Notes: a model not told the origin generated them from the sequence alone. DNA of 64,000 nt from Clavelina lepadiformis (GCF_947623445.1 NC_135246.1:10027856-10091855), one strand, 5' to 3'; shown: positions 50,247 to 61,470, counted from the stretch's first letter. Numbers and translations are program-made.

Positions 50247-53200
50247 TTATAGGCCAGTATGGAGCTTGTAAACAGCTCTGAATCCAGCTGCAGTTCCGCT
50301 CGTATCCGTCAGAAACTCCACTTTAATAGTTGGCCCTGTGCTCGTCATATGAAGTCTCAAGTAATATTTATTTCCCAAATGAACTAGAGTTCGATCATCT
50401 TTGGTCAATCCATCTGTAACCTGTAGGTAAATTTAACAAATAAAAAAACCTTTGTAGTTATAGTATTTACCCCCGGTAAAGACTCAGTCAAGACTGTGAC
50501 ACCACCTTGATAATGTCAAAATAAGGTTCCAATATGACACCAAGAAGAGTTACAACAATTCTTTTTCCAAAAGGCGCTCTAAGTATCCAAACGCAATATT
50601 GGTTGTTGAAGTATTGTTCGGTTGGCCAGTTAGGACTTGAAAAATACTGCGCATCACCGGTAACCGTTAAGTTAGCGCCACACGATGACGTATGAGAGTC
50701 ATCTAAAAAGAAAAAATGTTCTTTTGGGTTACGCATTGAAAAGGTATTATCCGCAAAAAAGGTAGCTTCGCTTGCTTTATCCATTCAACAATTTTAGTTA
50801 CGCATGAAGCGTTTATTGCTACTTTTAGTGTACTAAGTAGTTACAACGAGCGTCTCGCGTGCATATATAAGCCGATACGACTCATATATATATATATATA
50901 TCAGCGATTGTGACGCGTTTTACTATATCGTACTTTGTACAATTCAAATGTTTTACAATTACATGATTTGCATTTGCTTTTTGAAATTGGGCGAAGTGTA
51001 AAATGGAATGAAAGTGACTGTTTCTATTTCGTCGGCATATATATACTTATACCTTTGTTCAGCTCATAAATTGCTCTGAAGCCGCTTAAAGTTACGATGT
51101 AATCTGACTTGAATTCAACTCTGATAGTGTTATGGGTGGATACAAAAACGTGGAAATTGTCAGGATCTCCGCTCAGAGTTCCAAGCTTAGGAGCCGTCTC
51201 CGATATTCCGTCTCTTATCTGCAACGACGAGGCCTTATAATTAAGTTTTAACCGATACGGTTATTCTTTATCCAAGCGAGGCTAAAATCAACAAAACTTA
51301 AAACTTGTTATCGTACGGAAAAAGGCTTTAGTATTAGTGTGGTCAACTACCTTACAGCACTGATATTCAGCTAAACACATCTAAGCATCTGCACTATGGT
51401 AAAGACACAGTTTCCATAATTTGCTTAAAAAATCTTGTTACAGGCTATATTGAAAAAGATTATGCTCTTACTATAATCCAATCACAGCACGCCTCTGTCT
51501 GAACATACGAAAACCACAATCTTATTCGTTGATCAGGTTGCGGCGCGGTGATAGTCCACAAACATTTCATGTTATTTCCATATTTCTGATTTGCAATAAC
51601 AGGAGAACTGAATTCGCCGTGTCCCTGGCTTGGTACAATGAAATCTTCCTTGCAAACTAATTGATAAAAAGGAAGCAAATTAATTGAATTGTGTATAGTT
51701 ACCAAGCAAATGCTGTTATAATGTAAGACACTCAATAACACATGCATCACAGCATTGACACAAAAAATACATTGCACTGTAGTCATGAACGGTTTTACGC
51801 TACGTATGTGTTTTCTGAAGAATATTTCTATTTCGTTGGGCCATTCACTTACGTGGCGGCGGTGGAATTTCTTCAATATTTTCCAAATCTTCTAAAAATT
51901 CCAATTATACAAAAGAGGTTTAAAATTGTATTTGTAAATCTTAACTTGAAAATTGGTACGCCTATTGAGGTCAAAGTGCTTAACTGTGTTATAGATATTT
52001 CAGCTCAATTTGAGAAATTAAAGTTTGTCATCAAAAAGGTTTTAAACAGAAAGTATTATTTACTGATACCCGGAATGCTCTGATAAACTGCCCTGAAGCC
52101 CCTATTGCTAACTGCCTCGTTTGTTGAAAGTCGTATCAATAATGCTCCAGAAGAAGAACGATATTCCTCAAAGGTCCGGTTTCGACCCCGAATTGTTGCA
52201 AGAACTCTAAAGTAATTGTCCACAGCATCAAATATCTGTGAAAAATTGAAAATGAAAATAAAACACTTATCTTTCGCTTTTAAAATGTCTTTCATATAAA
52301 TTCAGCAGCTTCTAAGCCAATTCTTGACAGGTATCGATTTCAATTCAATTTCTGTCAAAATTTGGATACCGTATTTATCTGATTTGAAGACTAATGAAAT
52401 GATGCTTAAAATCTACCGTCCGAAAGTACTCTCTTGCATGAGTGAAAACTTTGTCTTACCAAGAAAATGGATCCAAGAGCCGAAGATGTGATCGAATATA
52501 GCTAAACCCTACGTATAGGCTACGTGACTATACTGATCAACCGGATTAGCAGCAGAGCAATTAACAGTTCTTATACGGTATTGGTTTACTAAAATTAATT
52601 TTTATGAACAAAATATAAGTCGCCATTTGTAACAAAGTGCCCTTGAATAGAAGCCGTTTTCAAAAAAATGCAAAGGTCGTGGCATTTATTGGAGTAAATG
52701 TGGAACCATTATTTTGACAGTTAAATAAACAAAATTAAAAAAATACCGTTAAAGAATCGCAGCAAGCTTCTGTGGAAAAATCTTGCATTCTGAAAACAAT
52801 TATATGATTTGACGGAGCTTCGATAATCCAAGACTGGGAAAAGTTGTTGGGATATTGATTTGGGTAGTTGGGGGATGTTAGGATTTGTTCAAAAATGTTG
52901 GCGTTTAGCACGGTTGTTTCATTGGTAAAAGCTGAACATAAACAACATTAAAGCTAGTTTTGTTTATGCTATTAAGATAAATAATAACAGGGTAGTTGTA
53001 GGCCTATATTGGTTATAACACTGATATGGTTACAGACTACAGTGAGTTACTATTTCGAAATAAATTAAATTTTTTTTATCTTACATTGAAAATAAAAACC
53101 TTCTAACAGTGGATTTTGAAAATATGACGACGAAACCAAGAAGAATTCCTACCTAAAGAATAATATGCGATAAATCCACTTGCTGTAACCGACCCGTCGG

Positions 53201-53891
53201 TAATAAATGACACAGTAAAAGCACCAAATGAAGACGTGTAGGTAGCCGGATTGGTTATGTTGCCTCGCAAGGTTCCGATGATTGGTGCATCTTTATCATA
53301 ACCCTCGTGAATCTGAATAAGAAAAGTTTTGGTAGAATTTTTGAGATCTTTCTAATAAAACATGTTTTACATAAAACATATTAAACTTTAATTTGCTCAC
53401 GGTTATAATGTCGCAGCATTCTTCAGTTACTGCAGTCCACACAGTAAGTCGAACTTGATTTCTACCGCGAGCTACCAGAGTCCACTGGCAGTCAGTGTTA
53501 TCGCTATATTGCTGTGGAAAGTTCTTACTACTTATCACCTGTAGCTCGCTTGTTGCCAACAGCTCATGTAAACATGATGATTGTGCTGATGTAAAAAGGA
53601 AATTTGCATAAACGCTTTGCATTATTGCTACAATTTGTTAGCAAAAACTTTGCTTTGGTTAATTCTTATTCTTATGAAGCAATGCGAGTTACTACAAGTA
53701 AAATTGTGTTGACATTTTTCTAAAGTTTAAACTTTTGTATACTAAACTGTTGTCTTTAACTCATTTATGAGGTATAACTTAATACACAATCTACAAAAAA
53801 TTATACCCTGTTACTAATCCAATAATGATAACTTACAATTTTTTTGAGCTGCAGCAAGCGTCATAATAGCAAGAACAACGTAAACCTGCAT
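50247..53891 (-). CDS. gene E: secreted four-CUB protein, intact
   Basis: Ten exons: 53837-53891, 53401-53585, 53153-53312, 52747-52931, 52070-52235, 51853-51891, 51472-51656, 51053-51218, 50506-50702 and 50247-50420. They total 1512 nt, 503 residues. The signal peptide is MQVYVVLAIMTLAAAQ. CUB1, CUB2, a 13-residue Glu/Pro linker, CUB3 and CUB4 follow, with the same exon plan and linker position as genes A and B. Motifs include ECCDII, ACCDSL, ACCDWII, SSPNWP and IRDG. It is more diverged than A-D are from each other, so it is an older paralogue. CUB4 lacks the CC pair in its first half (EPYFDIIK), as in gene B. Probably secreted; ligand unknown. Confidence 0.87.
50885..50903. repeat. TA microsatellite
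   Basis: Run of TATATATATATATATATA within an intron of gene E. Confidence 0.85.
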
Positions 53892-54992
53892 GATTGGCTT
53901 TGTTTTCGGCCTAACACTTATGTTTATAAGATAGTTATGAATCTATTAGCTTTTCATTAAGATGCCTCAAGCTACATGTTTTTGATACCAAATGCTTTCT
54001 TCGGTACAGCACATTGATTTAAAAACAAGTCTTGAAAGGTTAATTTTTATAATCTTTAGATGGCACTTTGGTTTAGCGGTATATGATCTTCAGCTTTCAC
54101 TCAGTGTTAGTTAAAAGTGCAAAATCTCTTTGATTGCATGATTTTTAGAAATCAACCTATTCTTTTTGTTTAAAGAATATGCTGTCAAGTGAGACTAATT
54201 CATTGGTTCACTGAAGTCTTTTTTGTAATGTATTGCATAGCAGGTATTCGGAAAATATCCTTCTTTTCCAGCGATATTATAATGTTAAAATTTATATTAA
54301 GAAAAGTTTCTATTTTAATTTAGTTAAAAAACTAATACAATTGAGCAGTTTTGAAACGCAATCCATTGTTGATTATATTATTAATAGTACATGTGTAAAA
54401 TCTAACCAAAAAATAACACTTGCCCAACAAAAAATAGCACTAGCCTTACACTTTGTTTTTCAATGTTAGATGGGTATTGGTACTGTATAGCCATTAGCCT
54501 ACGGAAGCCTAAAGAATATTGTCGGAGGGGAGTGCTTGGTATATAACAATAGTACCATATGCACGTAAACTCGAATTTCACCTAAAAATTAATTCCAACT
54601 CATAAAGCGATATGTGTGTAATATTGATCATTACTTTTACGGATGATGTACAGCTTGTTTTGTTATCATGCAGTCAATTTTCATAATACTCATTTATCAA
54701 ATGATTTTATCCTATCCTTGTATAAATATCACCAACTTCATGAAAATTTGACAGTATTTTAAGCATTCATATCTGAGAACAGCATCTTTTCTCCACAGTG
54801 TTAACTTTTATTTTACGTGTTTCAAACGAAAGAATAACTTTCGATTAGTTTTGGTCAAGATAGTATTTTTCATAGAGTTCCCTTTTTTAGTAGTCAATGA
54901 GAAACACCTATGTACTGTAGATATAAATTGTAAATTTAGCACTAGTTTTTGAATGCATACTGTTTTATTTCTGCTGATTTTAAAATACAACT
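53892..54992. other. upstream region of gene E; no gene seen
   Basis: A TATAAA word on the minus strand lies at 53923-53928, only about 32 bp from the ATG of gene E, so it would leave almost no leader; its role is uncertain. The plus-strand open frame at 54233-54469 has no domain and I do not call it. Confidence 0.45.
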
Positions 54993-55917
54993 TTAGCGCT
55001 CACACAGAACCGCGTTGGTCGAACCGCAACTGACGTCATCCCAATTGTAGTCATAGTAACGAGCTACGATTGAGCAGTCAGCTTCATTGTTATTATCTGG
55101 CTGACCGCCATGCCAGTCCTCAGTAGCATTTGGGTCGGTGATGCCATCTGCCCACACAAACTCGTCTTCATTCGCGACGTCGGTGTATCCAAACCAGTAA
55201 CCGTGGATGTTGCTGAAACGCTTAAGGACGTTTTCGACAAGGAAGCTGAAAACAAATTTTTACAGTATATAAGGCTATTATATAAGTTACTGTAATTGAA
55301 GTACAATATTGAGAAAATAATTATTTGATAGCATATACGACAATTATTGTACCAATACGACTTTTACTTACTGTCTCGACTCGTCGTCTCTGATACCAAA
55401 AGTAGCGATCCTCGCGTTTTTGTCTTTGCAAACTAACTTTGCTATTTCATAGTTGACAAATGTTCCCTCCGTTGAAATCCAGTATTGGCGACCGTTAAGA
55501 CCAGTGAACCACCCTGGCTCTAGATCTTTTACACAAATAATTAGTTAGCAATTATTGTCTAATAACCTTCACATTTTATGCGGATATTCTTGGATTTATT
55601 TACCACAAGTCGGCAAAGGCACATCTGGTCCGTCCGGTTTTGTCACATCGGGGGTCGGAATCGGTGGTTCCTGAAAATCAGAAAATCTACTGTGAAACGA
55701 AATTCTTTGTTTTATAAAGGAGAGCCTACATGACTCAATGCAAGACAATATCGTAAATTACCGGCTCTACTATGACGTTGCCTTGCAAATCGGTGTAAAT
55801 CGCTTCTCCCGGACCGTTTGGAGATCGTCTACAGTATACGGGAACTTCACACGAATGATACTGACAACAAACTTGCCCAACCACCGCCAGAAGCAACGCA
55901 ACGCAAAAATTTAGCAT
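54993..55917 (-). CDS. small secreted C-type lectin
   Basis: Four exons: 55762-55917, 55604-55670, 55372-55525 and 54993-55245, 630 nt or 209 residues. A signal peptide (MLNFCVALLLAVVGQVCC) is followed by a short Cys pair (SCEVPVYCRR), a Pro-rich linker (EPPIPTPDVTKPDGPD) and one C-type lectin domain (ISTEGTFVNYEIAKLVCK, GYWFGYTD, WHGGQPDNN, NWDDVSC, VLCER). QPD in the carbohydrate loop usually indicates galactose-type binding, and WDD replaces the common WND calcium motif. Such small lectins often act in innate recognition or egg-coat biology; neither is shown here. A TATA-like word lies about 58 bp upstream. Confidence 0.88.
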
Positions 55918-55974
55918 TTTACTAAGTCCGCTTTACCCCTGAAAAAGCAAAATAGATTTCATTTTGCATACAGC

Positions 55975-55982
55975 TATAAATA
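55975..55982 (-). promoter_or_regulatory. TATA-like box of the lectin gene
   Basis: TATTTATA on the minus strand, about 58 bp upstream of the lectin ATG, at a spacing similar to the TATA boxes of genes B and D. Confidence 0.4.
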
Positions 55983-56099
55983 CCCCTAACGTTTGCAAAA
56001 AGCTTTGATTTGCAAGGCACACGGAACATAGAAGAGACTATTATCTATCATCTCGTCTCTTCCTACATATAGGATAAGCTTTTCTGTTTGTTAATCTAC

Positions 56100-56270
56100 C
56101 GGCAGCGATGGAGGAAGTTTAGGGTTGGGAACAGACCGCCACACCACCACTTTTTTATTATCTCTGTCCCGACGACATATTGCTGGCACCCTGCAACCAG
56201 AGTACTGGCCATCGCAAAGTACTCCTGCAAACAATAGCAAAATCAGAGCTCGCATATTTTGAATTGGCAT
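56100..56270 (-). CDS. alternative or orphan first exon related to the lectin
   Basis: This exon encodes MPIQNMRALILLLFAGVL, then GQYSGCRVPAICRRDRD, and ends PPSLP at a GTAGAT donor. It is 171 nt, phase 0, like the first exon of the lectin next door, and shares the pattern QY..C.VP..CRR. No CTLD exons lie between it and the lectin. It could be an alternative first exon spliced to 55670 or the remnant of a duplicated gene. Confidence 0.6.
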
Positions 56271-57218
56271 CGCTAAAAATGAATTTAGTGATTGAAATCG
56301 ACGTCGGTTTATGTATAGCTTGGAGGCGGGCGTTGGCCGCAACTACTTATGCCTGCGAGTAAATTTTTTCCCATATTTAGTCATTTTAAAATGTCAACTG
56401 CATCCATCGCGTCATGACCAAAGGCAAAGAAGGTGATTATTAAATGAAGCTAATTATTTTTGCACAAAAACATGCTGAACTTGACAAACGACATTATATG
56501 TAAGCCCTTCGGCTCATAGGCAAAGGTTACAACGTCATTTCAGATTTAGAACTATCACGCTTTCAGTGCTAAGCGGGCATGACTTTTTAAAAATATTACA
56601 GAAAAGTTTTTTACATAAGTTATAGCATTTCTGATTCTATATTTCAACATGCTTCGCACACGAAATTAATCCAATATATCTCTAAATTTATACGAACAAT
56701 CACGGCTATACTTGAGATAATTTAAAGGTTAGGATATTATTTTATCACGTTTGCAGCTAATTGGATGACCTTTTGCAAACATGTTATTCATTTAAAAATA
56801 ACTTAGGCCGGTTTTGTACCAAAGGTATACAGCATCAAAAAATAAAACATTTGCAAGAAATCAGAAGCCTGTTATTAACTGACGCGAGATTTCTGGAAAA
56901 CTAGTAACTGGGTGTTTCTAAATTGAGTTTTGTTTGTTGTCTAATTTTATATAGTTATTAAACTTAGGTACATATTGTCTTAGTTTGAAAGTTAACATTT
57001 TAATGTAGCTAGATATAGGCTAGTTCAAAGAAAGTTGAAAAAACTAACAAAAACGCAACAGGCTATGTTTTCAAACAACTTTAATATTCATAGCTTTTCC
57101 AATTTTTTGGCAACAGGCATAATTTGTATTACCATAAATGTACATTTTTGCAAAAGACGACAATAATCCCTCAATAAAATGCCAGACACGTTACAATTAT
57201 CAATTGAGAGACACTTAC
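56271..57218. other. no gene recognised
   Basis: AT-rich DNA between the orphan lectin-type exon and a possible Cys-rich exon. No domain or repeat recognised. Confidence 0.45.
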
Positions 57219-57366
57219 CACAACAATATTTGTATTTGTAAATAGAGCTCTCCCAACCATACAACGAGGCTCATTTTCGCGTTTAGCCAGTGAACCGCAA
57301 CAAACTTGACAATTAGTGTAACCACAGCATAGGGCTGTCACGTCAATATCAAAAACCACTCTTTAA
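57219..57366 (-). CDS. possible Cys-rich exon
   Basis: The minus-strand frame reads VVFDIDVTALCCGYTNC, then QVCCGSLAKRENEPRC, and closes at a perfect GTAAGT donor. An AG acceptor (TTTAAAG) is available near 57366. Six closely spaced Cys suggest a secreted Cys-rich domain, but I do not recognise the family and cannot attach it to a gene. It may be an upstream exon of the orphan lectin-type exon. Confidence 0.3.
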
Positions 57367-57518
57367 AGTCACATTTAATTTCCATTGTGAAATACCTACT
57401 AACCTTGGAAACAAACATAAAAAAAATTTATATACCCTGTCAATACTAAAAATGACAGACAAAGAGAAAAATGTTGAAAAGAAAAATGTTAAAATGTGAG
57501 AATTACACCCAAGGAATG

Positions 57519-58460
57519 CTGTAAAGTTTAGGTGGTTGTTTCATAAATTTTAGTAAAATGATTCTGTCCAAACTAAGAATGTAGGCATTCCTAGTCTAGA
57601 TCTCGTTGCAAGCTAAAATTGAAGTAGGATCGTGATGTAGTTTTGCGTTAGTAGCTTCTTGGTTTAATGTTCAATGGTCGCTGAATCAATCGCGTGTCGA
57701 GGCAACTAAATTCGATCACTTCGTTCTTATGAGAAGTCATTTCCTTTTAGGAACACAATTTTAAGCGGAAACATTTTGTGTGTGACGATGTCTCAACCAA
57801 TGCGTCATATTAAAAATATGAAAAATGTTGCAGTCCAATGCGCATGTGATGTCGACGTGGGCTGGTTTGATATGGTTTTGGCGAAAGCCGATTGCAGGTA
57901 CAGGTTGTAAAGTTTATGTGGTTGTTTTATAAATTTTATTAAAATGATTCTGTCCAAACTAAGAATGTAGGCATTCCTAGCCTATATCTCGTTGCAAGCC
58001 AAAATTGAGGAAGGCTCGTGATGTAGTTTTGCGATAGTAGCTTCTTGGTTTAATGTTCAATGGTCCCTGGTTCAATCGCGTGTCGAGGTAACTAATTTCG
58101 TTCACTTTGTTTTGTTGAGGTGTCAGCTCGCATTAGGAACACATTTTTCAGCTGGAAACACTGTGTTTATGACGATTTCGCAACCAATGCGTCATATCTA
58201 CTGGATGAAAAATGTCAAAGTGCAATGTGCATGTGACGTCGACGTGGGCTGGTTGGTTATTATTTTGTAATTCTGTCAAACTGAGAATGTAGGCATTCCT
58301 AGACTAGATCTCGTTGCAAGCGAATATTGATGGAGGCTCGTGAATTGGTTCTGCGACAGTAGCTTCTTAGTTAAATGTACTTTGCATTGAAAAACCTATT
58401 TTTTTTAAAATTGGGTCATGATCCCTTGAGCCGCATTTCAGTCAAAGTATATTTACTGGA
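57519..58460. repeat. tandem degenerate repeat units R1-R3 (about 350-390 bp)
   Basis: R1 (57519-57905), R2 (57906-58255) and truncated R3 (58256-58460) share strings such as AAGAATGTAGGCATTCCTAG, GATCTCGTTGCAAGC and ATGTCGACGTGGGCTGGTT. R1 and R2 each contain the 3' part of a tRNA-Phe-like sequence (57676-57704 and 58062-58090, ending TGTCGAGGCAACTAA or a variant) followed by the 3' flank of the real tRNA-Phe gene. The family continues at 59037-59855 and 61471-61554. Confidence 0.8.
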
Positions 58461-58482
58461 TCAAATAAAGATCGATCGCCGC

Positions 58483-58554
58483 TCCCAGATGGTCTAGTGG
58501 TCAGGATTCCTGGCTTTCACCCAGGCGGCCCGGGTTCGATTCCCGGTCTGGGAA
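58483..58554 (+). tRNA. tRNA-Glu (TTC)
   Basis: 72 nt. Acceptor TCCCAGA pairs with TCTGGGA; anticodon stem CCTGG/CCAGG with loop CTTTCAC, anticodon TTC; T arm GGTTCGATTCC. A and B boxes are intact. No T run follows it; a tRNA-Gly starts 7 nt later. Confidence 0.97.
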
Positions 58555-58561
58555 AGTGCAT

Positions 58562-58632
58562 GCATTGATGGTTCAGTGGTAGAATTGTCGCCTGCCACGC
58601 GGGAGGCCCGGGTTCGATTCCCGGTCAATGCA
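58562..58632 (+). tRNA. tRNA-Gly (GCC)
   Basis: 71 nt. Acceptor GCATTGA pairs with TCAATGC; loop CTGCCAC gives anticodon GCC; GGTTCGATTCC T arm. TTTT at 58633-58636 directly follows and can end RNA polymerase III transcription of this gene and the tRNA-Glu before it. Confidence 0.97.
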
Positions 58633-58636
58633 TTTT
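58633..58636 (+). terminator. RNA polymerase III terminator
   Basis: TTTT immediately after the tRNA-Gly; it is the first T4 run after the start of tRNA-Glu. Confidence 0.7.
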
Positions 58637-58883
58637 CTTAACATTACCTGGATAACCTTTCGTGTGAGTGCCCAGAAAGTGTATTTTCGCTTTGAGGACA
58701 AAAATGTTTTTAAAGAATAAGGATTGTTGTTCGTTAATAGGGAGGTATATGCCGTGATAACTTAGAGAAATGGATTGCTGAAAGAAAAATTCTGAATTTG
58801 CCAGAAAATTCTTTAATAAAACAAAAATTTCAAAGTCGGAATAATGGTGAAATTAATCGTTGTTTTGGACCCCAAACAATCGA

Positions 58884-58957
58884 GGCCGATTAGCTCAGTT
58901 GGTTAGAGCGTCGTGCTAATAACGCAAATGTCGCGGGTTCGAGCCCCGTATTGGCCA
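58884..58957 (+). tRNA. tRNA-Ile (AAT)
   Basis: 74 nt. Acceptor GGCCGAT pairs with ATTGGCC with one G-T wobble; D arm TAGCTCAGTTGGTTAGAGC; loop CTAATAA gives anticodon AAT; T arm GGTTCGAGCC. The next tRNA starts after a 6-nt spacer. Confidence 0.96.
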
Positions 58958-58963
58958 AAGCTT

Positions 58964-59036
58964 GCCTCGATAGCTCAGTTGGGAGAGCGTTAGACTGAAG
59001 ATCTAAAGGTCCCTGGTTCATTCCCGGGTCGAGGCA
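58964..59036 (+). tRNA. tRNA-Phe (GAA), odd T loop
   Basis: 73 nt. Acceptor GCCTCGA pairs with TCGAGGC; loop contains anticodon GAA; D arm TAGCTCAGTTGGGAGAGC. The T loop is TTCATTC, where the near-universal A at position 58 is T, and the T stem has one T-G pair. It may still work or be starting to decay. Fragments of this gene occur in the surrounding repeats. Confidence 0.88.
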
Positions 59037-59855
59037 ACTAATTTCGATTACTTCGTTCTTTTGAGAAGTCATTTCCTTTTAGGAACACAATTTTAAGCGG
59101 GAACATTTTATGTGTGACGAGGTCTCAACCAATGCGTGATTTTAAAAAGACGAAAAATGTTGCAGTCCAATGCGCATGTGACGTCGACGTGGGCTGGTTT
59201 GATATGGTTTTGGCGATAGCGGATTGCAGGTCCAGGCTAAGCTGTAAATTATTTAGAAGTCGCATATTTGTTTTCCGTGGATTAGTTGTCCGAAACTTTT
59301 ACTCTCAAAACATGCTGTAAAGTTTAGGTGGTTGTTTTATAAATTTTATTAAAATGATTCTGTCCAAACTAAGAATGTAGGCATTCCTAGCCTATATCTC
59401 GTTGCAAGCCAAAATTGAGGAAGGCTCGTGATGTAGTTTTGCGATAGTAGCTTCTTGGTTTAATGTTCAATGGTCCCTGGTTCAATCGCGTGTCGAGGCA
59501 ACTAATTTCGTTCACTTTGTTTTGTTGAGGTGTCAGCTCGCATTAGGAACACATTTTTCAGCTGGAAACACTGTATTTATGACGATTTCGCAACCAATGC
59601 GTCATATCTACTGGATGAAAAATGTCGAAGTGCAATGTGCATGTGACGTCGACGTGGGCTGGTTTGTTATTATTTTGTAATTCTGTCAAACTGAGAATGT
59701 AGGCATTCCTAGCCTAGATCTCGTTGCAAGCGAATATTGATGGAGGCTCGTGAAGTGGTTCTACGACAGTAGCTTCTTAGTTAAATGTACTTTGCATTGA
59801 AAAACCTATTTTTTTTAAAATTGGGTCATGATCCCTTGAGCCGGATTTCAGTCTT
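59037..59855. repeat. repeat units R4-R6
   Basis: R4 (59037-59311) is the 3' flank of tRNA-Phe and matches the second half of R1. R5 (about 59312-59672) contains another tRNA-Phe 3' remnant at 59472-59500. R6 (59673-59855) is cut by the piggyBac element and its tail resumes at 61471. Confidence 0.75.
59059..59062 (+). terminator. RNA polymerase III terminator candidate
   Basis: First TTTT after the Ile-Phe pair, 23 nt beyond tRNA-Phe. Confidence 0.45.
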
Positions 59856-61162
59856 TCAGTCTTTGTAGGTGACTTGGGTGTGATATTTTTTGAAGCATTC
59901 TCCTGGATGAAGACCAGGTTTTCTTTGGCATGTTTCACAAAAGAATAAGGTGGTTTTCCTTTGTTCTTTGGTGTTGCAAACCATGCAATTCTTTGTGTGA
60001 CCTCTTGCTCCTTTTTTGATGAAATGTGGTGATTTGTTGAGGCGCTCAGCAGAATCGTTTTCACTTGGCCTTCCTCGTTTCGGTTTCCTGTTGCGGACGT
60101 CTCCTATTAGTTGCACAATCACCTTGTTTCTATATTGTAGGTGTCTTGAATCTCTAATGTGTTGCATCTCCTTGTAAACCAAGAATGAGTTAACCATGCA
60201 TACTTCAACCAACCAGAAAAATAGCTTTCTCCACCACCGCAGCGTTTTTCGTGTGAAGGAGTATGATGCGCAGTAATGATCAGAATGATCAACTGCGCCC
60301 ATGTTAGCTGTGTAATCACGGATTACATCAGGTTTCTCTACATCTTCCTGCCTCCCATTTCGCCAACGACTGTGGGGTGCAGTGTCCACATTGTGCCAGG
60401 TGCTGAGCATCAGTATCAAGCGTCTATCTTGCCATCCAAGTGTTAGAATATTTTCTGGATGACGGTATGCTTTCAACTGTAAATTTTTCAATCGCAAACG
60501 CTTTACTTCAGTGGGTAGTCCAACCCTATTCTTCTGGATAGTTCCAGTAAGGTGGATTTTATTCTGAAGCAGTTCTTTTGCTAGAGTGTAGCTTGTATAA
60601 AACCGGTCTGTATATATATGATAACCACTTGCTCTGACTTTTGACAGCAGCTTGCCAACTAAATGCATCACGATCCTCGATGTAAACGGCAGATCTTGAC
60701 GCGACAAATTTTCTTTAATTCAGGCAAAGTTAAATCTTGCCAACCATACCATACAGAACTCTTTACAAATCTTTTTTTCTGTAGTCGTATTGTTGCATAT
60801 GCATTTGTTGCCACCAAAATTTCCATAAATATTTCATCCGACATAAAATTTTGAAAATATTCCAATTCTGTTTTTGGGATCTTTTCCAAGTTTGGTCCCA
60901 CATCAGTAGCTGTAAATGGGTGATGAGGAAAATCACTGTCATTATCATGCCATACTCTCCATCCATTAGAGTCTACAACATCATTAGAGGTAGATCCATC
61001 ACTGTCTGAGTGCTCATCAGGATCAGAGCTCCCATCATAACTCATTTCCATATCTGAATCAGAAAAATCACTCTCTTCATCAACCTCCATGTCTGAATTA
61101 TTTTCATCTTCAGAATCAAGCATTTCAAGTACATCATTAGCACTAAACCTTCTAGCAGCCAT
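59856..61162 (-). pseudogene. piggyBac transposase remnant
   Basis: The N-terminal part (61162-60668) has an acidic start (SANDVLEMLDSEDEN) and KSSVWYGWQDLTLPELK. The C-terminal part (60707-59856) is in another frame and carries IYTDRFYTS (second catalytic Asp), GAVDHSD (third Asp) and a Cys-rich C-terminus (CMVCNTKEQ, CETCQRKPG). The stretch that should join them, with the first catalytic Asp, is missing: the two pieces meet at about 60668-60707. A full transposase is usually about 550-600 residues; this totals about 430. It cannot be catalytically active. Confidence 0.88.
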
Positions 61163-61470
61163 TTTACTATAAACAATCCAATACTATTTACTACAACTCT
61201 CGTCTGTAAGGTAGTAATAAAATACAATAACAAGCAAAATTCATTATAGCTGAGTGCAAGAAATGCCCTTGCCTAGCCCAGTTTTACTAACTGGTTTCCA
61301 GTTCCAAATTCACTTCAACTTAACAAAAGTCAGGGTAAAACCCTAAAAAATACCATCTACTGTGTTCCGAAATCGATAATAAATGTTGTAACATTCTTAG
61401 AATGTAGGTAGACCCGTAAAAACCGCTGTACACAAAAGTCATCCTAGGGATGTAGGTGGACCGCAAAGGG
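59856..61470 (-). mobile_element. defective piggyBac transposon
   Basis: The promoter-side end is intact: TTAA (61471-61474), then CCCTTTGCGGTCC read on the minus strand, the classic piggyBac terminus and target site. The other terminus is missing: the stop codon of the transposase runs straight into repeat R6 through a GACTGAAA microhomology. The element sits in the tRNA-derived repeat array. Confidence 0.88.

Noticed and set aside
60119-60319. Small open frames overlapping the piggyBac and pogo transposases
   Set aside because: Shadows of the transposase genes in other frames.
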